A stretch of DNA of 64,000 bases from NCBI GenBank assembly GCA_018136815.1, contig CM030936.1, positions 1,347,694 through 1,411,693 of the forward strand. Reading direction: 5' to 3'. Below the pieces are notes generated by a model. It was not told the origin of the DNA. It worked only from the letters and a program-made list of their open reading frames with translations, and searched no databases. Positions 45,118 to 53,475 of the stretch are shown piece by piece (position 1 is the first letter of the stretch; each line of letters starts with the position of its first letter). The DNA is from Isochrysis galbana. Its lineage: Eukaryota > Haptophyta > Isochrysidales > Isochrysidaceae. Position numbers and translations under genes: made by a program.

Positions 45118-46803
45118 TCATCGGTGGCTGGCCACGGGTGTGATGACGCGTGGCAAAAATGAAACCACCTCACCCCTGGCCATTGCGCGCGGGCGCATCT
45201 CAGACACCTTCGCCTTAGTTTCCGCTATCAACTGAGTGATGGCCTCTGGATCGATCGTGCTCTGCGCCAAGCTGTCCATATTCATGGATCTAACTTTCCT
45301 GGCCGTGATCTCGGCTTGGTCTTTAAACTCGGGCAAAATTCCGCCGAAAGTGGCACCCATTTGATACGGGAGCACTAGGCAGTGGATCGATGATCGGCTC
45401 AGTACTGTGGCAGTGGCTTGCACCTTGCCGAAAACGCTCAGCTCCCCCACGTACGGCTTCTGGTCATCGGATGACACACTACCGAGATGAACCAGCTCGC
45501 CAGTTTCATCTTGCGCCACCACATCGACAACACCCTGAACAATGAAGAAGAGAGAGATGCTGGCTGTGCTTTGGCCACGCTCAATGAGTCGTGCTCCCTT
45601 CGCATAGAAACGATAGGAGAGGCATTCAGCCGCGCGCGAACGCAGACCCAAGTTCGCGCGGAGGTAGCCGAATTGTGGGAAGCGCAGCAACATCAATGCT
45701 TTCAGATACCTTTCAACGAACGGTCGCAGCCTTCTGAGCAATTGTCGAAGCTCGTTGGCATAAGATTCCTCTTCCGCATTTGCATCGTCTTTACAGCCGT
45801 CAATCAGCTCTAGCTGAAGTGTCGGCGTGACCGTGGAGATTGAGCGCACGCTAGGTATCTGTTCAGTTGCACATGCGGTGCCGAGAGCCTCTGTACCATA
45901 GAAATCCCCGGGCCCGAGCACCTGCCGGGTTGTCCCATCGTAGGCCTCAATCTCGCCATCGAGGATTAGGCAGAAATTCATAGGCAACTTAAATGGCTGC
46001 ACTAGACGGCGGATGTGTGGCACCAGACGAAGTCGCATCGCTGACGCGAGCACCCTGATTTCGTTCGAAGAGCACGTCTCGAGAAAGGGAATCCTGGACA
46101 GCAGAGCAATCTTTCGCTCGGCAGGTATGAGAAGCCTCTTACGAACACGAGCCCAAATGCGCCGCCGTCTGACCTGCGCCAACTTGTCGACGCTGAGCTG
46201 TCTCAGCCTGTCGGAAGACGAGTCCAACTGCTGCAGGCATTGTAGCAATGGGTGCCATCGCCCTGGAAAGCTTGCAACAGGCTTGATAGCCGGTTGCTTT
46301 GAGGCCAGATTGAGCCGCACTGCCGCAGGCATGAGCTGGTGATTCGGCAGCCTCCAAGTTAATTCGGGGCAACGCTGCTTGAAGACCATGGCCTGCGGAG
46401 CGCAGTGCGGACTCGCGTCGCTCTCCGCTGTTGATCTAGGTAGCGTGCAGAGCGCGTGAAGCGCAGGCGCCGAGGTGGACGCTTGCAGCGGCCTCGACTT
46501 TCTGCTGTGAGGCGCTCTGGCGGGCGATGATGGCGCAGTCCATGACAGCTCTGGCAGCAGCGCCGATCTCCGGTCGGCGAGCTCGCGCCTAGTGGGTGAG
46601 AGATTGAGCGGACTAATCTCCTCGCCCAGCGGCGTCGTGATGAAGCGCGGCGGCTGTCTGCGCGACGCGAGGGACGAGTGGGACGACATCTTGTCCGGCG
46701 GCGCGCCCGCGGGGCGGAGAGCCGCGCTGCGCACCAGGAAACCGTTTTCGATCCGCCCTCTCGGGCTGTTGTCTGGCCTTGTCCCGTACTTCTCCTCGTT
46801 CAT
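45118..46803 (-). CDS. Protein with two degenerate cyclic-nucleotide-binding folds
   Basis: A single-exon gene of 561 codons beginning at ATG 46803. The first 190 residues are Ser/Pro/Arg-rich and probably disordered. A basic helix (RRRRIWARVRKRLLIPAERK) leads into a first CNB-like fold (IPFLETCSSNEIRVLASAM, FCLILDGEIEAYDGT, VLGPGDFYGTEAL). A second fold follows (YRFYAKGARLIERGQ, ISLFFIVQGVVDVV, YVGELSVFGKVQATATV). Tandem CNB folds occur in PKA regulatory subunits and related sensors. Here the phosphate-binding cassette keeps GEL in the second fold, but the usual Arg position reads Q or T, and the first cassette is more diverged. Cyclic-nucleotide binding is therefore doubtful. No kinase-inhibitor sequence or membrane channel is visible. 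Confidence 0.8.
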   Translation of the reverse strand: MNEEKYGTRPDNSPRGRIENGFLVRSAALRPAGAPPDKMSSHSSLASRRQPPRFITTPLGEEISPLNLSPTRRELADRRSALLPELSWTAPSSPARAPHSRKSRPLQASTSAPALHALCTLPRSTAESDASPHCAPQAMVFKQRCPELTWRLPNHQLMPAAVRLNLASKQPAIKPVASFPGRWHPLLQCLQQLDSSSDRLRQLSVDKLAQVRRRRIWARVRKRLLIPAERKIALLSRIPFLETCSSNEIRVLASAMRLRLVPHIRRLVQPFKLPMNFCLILDGEIEAYDGTTRQVLGPGDFYGTEALGTACATEQIPSVRSISTVTPTLQLELIDGCKDDANAEEESYANELRQLLRRLRPFVERYLKALMLLRFPQFGYLRANLGLRSRAAECLSYRFYAKGARLIERGQSTASISLFFIVQGVVDVVAQDETGELVHLGSVSSDDQKPYVGELSVFGKVQATATVLSRSSIHCLVLPYQMGATFGGILPEFKDQAEITARKVRSMNMDSLAQSTIDPEAITQLIAETKAKVSEMRPRAMARGEVVSFLPRVITPVASHR

Positions 46804-47139
46804 TCATGAAGAATGGGCGAGTGTCAGAGTTTTCTTGTTGTCCTAGGTTTCGGCTAGTATGACATTGTGCCGATTGTTGCCATCTAGTGGGGCCGCATTC
46901 TGGGCCGATGAAACCTCTACAATTTCCAATGGGGAGGTTGGAAAGGGGGAGGGGGAGGCGACGGTGTCGCATTCGCGGTCGATTCTCTACTTTTATACTA
47001 CTAATGACTGATGACTGACGGACCGGCCGACCCGCGCTCTTTCACATAAGAACCTTTCCTGTCGGGCGGGAGTTTCGCTTGCCCGCCCAGCTGGCAGCTG
47101 GCCGAACCAACAGACGGGTCTCCTCCCACCCCACCTCTA
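46804..47139. other. Intergenic
   Basis: No gene is seen; it is purine-rich around 46930-46970. Confidence 0.35.
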
Positions 47140-47395
47140 CCGCGAGAGATCCACGACTCCACGACTATGCGGAAACCATGCACAGTCGCCTCAAGGTTGC
47201 GTGGTCCGCCGCGCACGATGCACGATGCTACATGCTACGCTCGCGGCCCAAGTGCAAGCGGATGCTGTCGCAGATACTCGATACTCTGCGCACACACGCT
47301 CCACTCCGCCGATTCAAACCCGGAGACCGGGTGGTGCGCAAGCTCCCTGGTCTCCGCAACAAACTGCAGTTTCAAACTGCAAATCCCTACAATGA
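47140..47395 (+). mobile_element. Possible LTR-retroelement integrase C-terminal fossil
   Basis: A short frame with HSRLKVAWSAAHDARCYM followed by FKPGDRVVRKLPGLRNKLQ resembles the C-terminal segment of Gypsy integrases (RLxxAWxxA, then FxxGDxV...KL). It is isolated and incomplete, with no LTR found beside it. Confidence 0.35.
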
Positions 47396-47396
47396 A

Positions 47397-47603
47397 AAAA
47401 AAATCTTCTTAAAAATCCCAGCTACATACGCGGCTTAAGTCAGCATGCTCGTGCACCTCCCTACTACCCAACCTTTACCCTCATCAACTCCCTTCCCCTT
47501 CCCCAGTTCCCTCTTCAACGGAGATGCTAGTTCCGGGGGGACCGTGCGCGATGCTTCGGCCAGGAGTTGGAGTTGGAGAGAAGGGGGCGGGAGACTGTGG
47601 CAT
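47397..47603 (+). repeat. Dispersed repeat D, copy D1
   Basis: AATCTTCTTAAAAATCCC, then CACCTCCCTACTAC, CCAGTTCCCTC, GGTTCCGGGG-like and GGCGGGAGACTGTGG follow in the same order as in 56980-57181. It is preceded by an A-run. It lies next to the LINE fragment. Confidence 0.65.
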
Positions 47604-47784
47604 CATCACATCACCCAGGGTCCGTCGGTGATATTCGCCGGTTTTTTTTTACGTGGAGGTTCTATATTCCACTAAGTGATATTTCGTATGTCTAGTCCTC
47701 TCGCCGCCTGCAAGAGGTCCGTCAGAAATTTGTAGGTTAAAGTCTTTATCCACCGTGTAAAGAGGGCTTAACATTTTTCTAATG

Positions 47785-48940
47785 TGTTTAGTAGTCAATT
47801 GGGAGTTCTACCACTTGGTTCTCGAAAAGCTAAAGTTCAGAGAGAACTTCAGGAAATATGCGAAGGCAGGCCCTCACGAACTCCGAGGCCAAACCTATCC
47901 GATACATAAAAGCGAACGGGGGAAGAAGCTTCCCGTTCAACGTAGCGAGCGGCGTCCCCCAAGGATGCCCGCTCTCTCCATTAGCCTTCCTCCTGACGGC
48001 GGAAGCCCTCACCAGAGTGATAAACGAAGACGACGACATAGAGGGCATCATAGTGAACGGAGCCGAACTTAAGATTAGCCAGTTCGCGGACGACACACAA
48101 CTCTTAGCGGCGGACTACAACAGCCTAGCGCGCTCCCTCAGTTGGGTGGAAAAATACGCGGCAGCCTCGTGCGACAAACCCAACGACCTAAAGTTCGAGG
48201 GACTGAGGATGGGCTCCTTAAAAAGAAAACGCCCACCCGCGAGATTCCAAAGGTACAAGTGGCTGAAAAGGAACGAATATGCGACTATCTTGGGAGTCTC
48301 CCTAGGGGGACCCCAGGCCATCAAAGAGTTCTGGCGCAAACTAGCCGACAAGATAGAGAAAAAAACCACCATATACGCACCGATAACGAATAATCTATCT
48401 ATACACGGGAAGACGAAGGTAGCTAACTTTCTCATATACTCTATTCCTAGATACTGGCTACAAACGCTTGCAGCCCCAAGATCGTTCCACGCGGCGGTAA
48501 AAAGATCCGTGGACAGAATCATGTGGACAAACGCGCGCAACGGACGGAGACTACAATGGGTGAAACACCCCGAAATCCCAATCAAAAACACTTCGGAGAA
48601 AGGGCCCCACTTGGGGCTGGGTCTGCTAGACTGGGGCAACCACGTCAAAGCACTACAGGCCAAATGGATCCTGAATTACCTGGACGCACGCCAAGCACAA
48701 TGGAAGCAAGTGCTAGACGCTTGGTTCTGCCGCACAAACTTGGGAAGAGCAGCGGTTCTCTCGACAATCCCCGCAAACAAACTCACCGACGGAATAGCGG
48801 GCACAAGCAAACTCCCTGCGTTCTGGAAACAGGCGCTAAACAACATCCGCGAACTAGATCTCACGTCCCTGAAAGTGAGCAGGGAAGGAGCACTCTCACA
48901 ACCCATGTGGGGTAGCCCAACGCACCCGGGCGTGCTTCCC
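47785..48940 (+). mobile_element. LINE reverse transcriptase fragment (L1-like)
   Basis: Non-LTR reverse transcriptase. EFYHLVLEKLKFRENFRK begins in one frame, and after a frame change near 47860 the main frame continues with YIKANGGRSFPFNVASGVPQ, GCPLSPLAFLL, EALTRVI and ISQFADDTQLL (catalytic FADD). Thumb and connection-like sequence follows (EKYAAASCDKPNDLKFEGL, GVSLGG, RRLQWV, LGLGLLDW, LSQPMWG). The endonuclease domain and RNase H are absent, so it is 5'-truncated. The pattern fits L1-like LINEs. Its 3' part runs in frame into hAT-type sequence at about 48940. Confidence 0.85.
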
Positions 48941-49090
48941 ATTCTTGAGCGTCTGTATATTGATCCCGAATTTCAGCGCTGGTTATCAAAGCAACCGCGA
49001 GAGACCAAGGAGAAGGGAGCAGAAACCAAAAGGATTGTTCGTGATGAAAGTAACAACACGAGCGTGCAGTTGTGCATCAGCGTGTTGGAG
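48940..49090 (+). pseudogene. hAT transposase fragment, left part, interrupted by LTR insertion
   Basis: In the same frame as the upstream LINE, the sequence FQRWLSKQPRETKEKG and LCISVLE fits the hAT region that precedes the LLRMLDG block. The block itself resumes at 51003 after the LTR insertion, whose 5-bp duplication TGGAG is present on both sides (49086-49090 and 51003-51007). Confidence 0.6.
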
Positions 49091-51002
49091 TGACGAATTG
49101 GGATGGCCCTTAGGGCCTGAGGGCAATGAGGAAGGTGGCAAGCCGGCGGCAGGCGCGGCTGAGGAGACGGCTTCGGAGACGATGACGGGCTGAAGCCCGT
49201 CAGCAGAGGAAGGCGGGCAGGCGGGCTTGAGCGAGGGCGAGGACGGCGGCGAGAACGACATGGAACGAGCGGCGAGAGGCGAGGGCGAGTGAGAGGAGGG
49301 CTGTGGTGGCAGGGGCTGGCGAGGCGAGGCGAGGTTGTAGGGTATGAGTGTTACGAGAGCGAGAGCGACGAGAGCGAGAGCGACGACGGATGACGACTGA
49401 CGACAGGACGACGGACAGAGACACCCAGGAAAACACCCCGACTCTCGCCCCACGACTTTCTCACATAACTCGACTGAAATCAAACCCAAACACTCCGATC
49501 AGACAACGACGGACGACGATCAAAGGGCACCTGTCGCATTCGCGAGTCGACACTCGTTAGGCTTCTAGTCGACACTCGTTAGGCTTCTCTCTTCTCTTCG
49601 TCGATCGGCATTTATCGTTATAATTCTCTCGTTCTCGTTCTCGGTCAAAAGCTTCGCTTGGACGCATAGGATCTTGGGTTGTGGAGCGCCCTCTCTCTTT
49701 CCCTCGAAGAGAAGGGAAGTTTCCCCACCTTTCTCCCTCCTAGGCGCCTCGCAACTAGGTTTAATTCGCTATCTTCTCCGCGGTTCTTTATCTACTTCTG
49801 GGGGCAATCAGGTTTAATTTGCAATCTCATCGCATCTCCCCCTTAGGCACACCGCACTTCTTTCGTCTTATTTGATAAGTCTCTTGGAATCCTGTGCGGC
49901 AGGATTGCCCTTCGTTTCCGTTATGGTGCGATTCCCCTTCCAGACGGGATCGCCGACAGATCGCCTTCTGATCGTCGTCCGTCGTCGTCTGGCCGGAGTG
50001 TTTGGGTTTGATTTTAGTCGAGTTATGTGAGAAAGTCGTGGGGCGAGAGTCGGGGTGTTTTCCTGGGTGTGATGGTCGCGCCAACCCGATTAGGTTGGCA
50101 ACCGATACCGACTAGCTCGTCTGGGGAATCGTTCGCTGACGGAGGGGTATTGACGAATTGGGATGGCCCTTAGGGCCTGAGGGCAATGAGGAAGGTGGCA
50201 AGCCGGCGGCAGGCGCGGCGGAGGAGACGACTTCAGAGGGGCTGACGGGCTGAAGCCCGTCAGCAGAGGAAGGCGGGCAGGCGGGCTTGGGCGAGAGCGA
50301 GGACGGCGGCGAGAGCGACATGGAACGAGCGGCGAGAGGCGAGGGTGAGTATGAGGAGGGCTGTGGTGGCAGGGGCTGGCGAGGCGAGGAGGGATTGTAA
50401 GGTCTGAGTGTTACGAGAGCGAGAGCGACGAGAGCGAGAGCGACGACGGATGACGACTGACGACAGGACGACGGACAACGACACCCAGGAAAACACCCCG
50501 ACTCTCGCCCCACGACTTTCTCACATAACTCGACTGAAATCAAACCCAAACACTCCGATCAGACAACGACGGACGACGATCAAAGGGCGATCTGTCGGCG
50601 ATCTTGTCTGGAACGGGAATCGCACCATAACGGAATCGAGGGGCAATCTTGCTACGCAGGATTCCAAGAGACCTACCAAATAAGACGAAAGGAGTGCGAT
50701 GTGCCTAAGGGGGAGATGCGAAGAGGTCGCAAATTAAACCTGATTGCCCCCAGAAGCAGATAAAGAATCCGCAGGGGAGATAGCAAATTAAACCTATCTG
50801 CGAGGCGCCTGGGAGGAAGAAAGGTGGGGAAACTTCCCTTCTCTTTCGAGAGGAAGAGAGAGGGCGCTCCACAACCCACGATCCCATGCATCCAAGCGAA
50901 GCTTTTGACCGAGAACGAGAGAAAGCAGAGAATTATAACGATAAATGCCGAACGACGAAGAGAAGAGCGAAGCCTAACGAGTGTCGATTCGCGAATGCGA
51001 CA
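49091..51002 (-). mobile_element. Composite family A LTR insertion (A3, inverted piece, A4), fossil
   Basis: Flanked by a 5-bp target duplication TGGAG. It consists of the LTR part 49091-49531, an inverted LTR part 49532-50070 starting TGTCGCATTCGCG, an 80-bp spacer with the hairpin GCCAACC/GGTTGGC (50083-50102), and a complete LTR (A4) 50151-51002 with TG...CA ends. The inverted piece implies a second family A insertion or a rearrangement. No protein-coding interior remains. The element is broken, with a small number of large rearrangements, and is young by eye. Confidence 0.7.
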
Positions 51003-51703
51003 TGGAGCCAGCGCTTGTCTTGCTGCGGATGCTGGATGGCAGGACCGGTGCTGCGCTCGGAAAAATGTACGGCTACATGCTGCAGCTCGATTATTTCTAC
51101 GGCCATCCGATTGAAGGTCTCGATGAGCGCATTCGTCGCAAGATCCACTCCATCTACATGGCTCGATGGGAGTACGTGCACGTCGACGTTATGACTGCCG
51201 CGTACCGCTTCGAGCCAGAATTCTGTAGGCGCGACTTTTCAACTGACGAGGAGAAACAGGTGCGAGCAGTGTTGCGCCAAATGTCGAACGAGGATCACCC
51301 GTACTCGGTGCTAGTGAGTGAGTTGGCTGACTAGGAGGAGGCACTTGCCTGTGGCTCGCACGATCTCTGTGACCAATACGCATTCTCGGCGCACGGTAAG
51401 GCGATGGCTGCATACAAGTGGGCCAAGGTCTATCTCCACCCTTGGAAACACTTGGCGTGGGCAGTGATGCGCCTCCTCTCGATGGAGTGTTCAGCGTCTG
51501 GTTGCGAGCACTCATGGTCGATTGAAGGATGGATCCATTCAAAGAAACGCAATCGTCTTGGCCAAAAGACTGTCGAGAGGCTCGTGAGGGCCCACACAAA
51601 TCTGTCGCTCGAGGCTAAGCTTGAGGAATGGGAGGCCGCTGTAATGCCTTGGGAGATTGAGATGGTCCCCGAGGAGCCGGACGATGAGTCGGATTCCGAA
51701 TAA
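51003..51703 (+). pseudogene. hAT transposase C-terminal part
   Basis: The frame (PALVLLRMLDGRTGAALGKMY, then DERIRRKIHSIYMARW, AYRFEPEF) carries the DUF659-to-dimerisation stretch of a hAT transposase. An in-frame TAG lies at 51332-51334. The frame then continues with AYKWAKVYL, LAWAVMRLLSMECSASGCEHSWS (the dimerisation motif) and RLGQKTVERLVRAHTNL, and ends in an acidic tail. It is a decayed DNA transposon that lost its N-terminal coding region and was split by the LTR insertion. Confidence 0.75.
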
Positions 51704-51723
51704 GTGTGTGGTGTGTGTATAGT

Positions 51724-51813
<90 letters not shown>
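51724..51813. repeat. (GT)n microsatellite
   Basis: About 90 bp of uninterrupted GT dinucleotide right after the hAT stop codon. Confidence 0.97.
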
Positions 51814-51816
<3 letters not shown>

Positions 51817-51977
51817 AGTGCCAACTCACGTGCCTGCGTCTGTGGGCTGTGGGTTGTGGGCTATTAATAGCTTACACACGGTGCACTAAGCTTATAAACA
51901 CTCTTGTAAGCTGATATCAGTACGGATGGAAGTGTCAGCTCGAAAGTGGTGTAAGCTTACAAGCTTACGGACCATCC

Positions 51978-52427
51978 TTGATGTGAGAGGAAATTTCCGA
52001 ACGCCAACGCGAACGCCAAACGCCGGAAGGCAACGACACCCTAACCAGGCTAAACAGAACCTACAAAGAACAGGCCTGGACGACAACGAAAGTTAGCAAG
52101 CCCCAAGAAAGAACCGGAACCCAACAAGAAACAACAAGCCTTGCAAGAAGCTAAATAAGCCTTCACAAGGTGACCTGAGAGCCTGAGACAAGCGCGCGGC
52201 GAGTGACAGGCAACCTGGCTCCTTTGGGTCAAGATTACCCGAAAGGAGGAAACCTGGAATCTAGACCTGACAAACAGGCTAGAAGGAAAGAAACGAGAAC
52301 TCGAATTCTAGGCCGCTAGGGACGAACCCTACCAACCTAGATGTACCTGAGCTTCACCGTGTGGCCGCACGGCGAAGGACCTGGAAATAAGAGCCTGGAA
52401 ATCGCATCATCTAGGATGAATGCGACA
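51978..52427 (-). mobile_element. LTR of family B, copy B2 (fossil, partial)
   Basis: Nearly identical in order and sequence to 15077-15528, from GTGAGAGGAA to ATGAATGCGACA. The left part of the unit is missing. No 5-bp flanking repeat was established. It is broken. Confidence 0.65.
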
Positions 52428-53475
52428 CCCAGCGCGGAGCTAGTGGGACTAGCCTCCAAGCTGAGGATCGCACACGCTGTCGAGGGGACCATGGAATAAG
52501 GGAACAAAGGAAATTGAAACATCGTTACACCAACCAAAGTCGCTGACAGAGACAATGGAACCTAGATATAAACCTAACAAACAAAAAGAGACCAGACGGA
52601 CACACACGACAACAACGACAATTCCAAAAGGCCTGCCCGGACCCCACACTCTAAACCAGGCCTCATGTAGCGCACCGAGGCCGGACCCCGGAAACCGAAG
52701 GAAAAGGAAAGAAGGGGGGCAGGGGAAGAGGTGGAGGGAGGGATGAAAAGGGCGGTGTAGATAGCGAAGGGGAGTCCCGTAACTAGTAGGTGTGTAGCCC
52801 TGAATCTTCAGAAGTTTTTTTTATAGATGTGTGAGTGTGTGAGTGCGTGCGCGCATGCGCGGCCGCCGTGCGCCGCGCGGCGCACGCCCCTTAGTTAGAG
52901 GGGGCCTTTGGCCCCCGCCGAAAAACGGTGGCCACAAAGGAGGGAGTTTGAAACACGGTGAAAAACACTGTTGTTGACCTCCGAAAAAAAACACTGTTCC
53001 TGTGTTTCACAGCTAGGTTCGTGAGTTCCCCAGTGCCCCAGGTGTCCCAAGTTCTGCCCCCTTATCACTGTCTCACTCACTGTCTGTCATGACCCTCCTG
53101 CTTTTTGTTGCCGCCCTGGCTGCTTCCTGGCAGCCAGCGCGATACACCTCAATACTCTCCTAGGGAGAACGGGGCAAGGGGAAGGGGGGGAGAGCTCGGC
53201 CCCCAGCAGCAGCAAGGCCGGCCGGCGGATTTGTTTTTGGCGCGCTCACTGGCGGGCGCCGTGGTGGAGTTGGCCGGCCTCGCGGCTGGAAGGGGGAGGG
53301 AAGGAGTGGGGAGAGGGGAGAGGGGAGAGGCGAGGCAAGAGGCTTGCGTGTGTGGGTGGGTGTGGGTGTGGGTGTGTGGGTGTGTGGGTGTGTGTGTGTG
53401 GGGGGGGGGGGGGGGCGGGGGGGGGCAAGGTGGGAAGGGTATCGGGAACGGGCGGGCTAGCGGCCCCAAGCGCCG
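52428..53475. other. Intergenic; repeat tails and G-rich tract
   Basis: 52640-52740 resembles 37450-37555. The recurring motif TAGCCCTGAATCTTCAGAAG plus T8 lies at 52794-52820. A GGGTGT-rich stretch followed by a G-run (53356-53427) precedes the next gene by about 50 bp. Confidence 0.5.
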
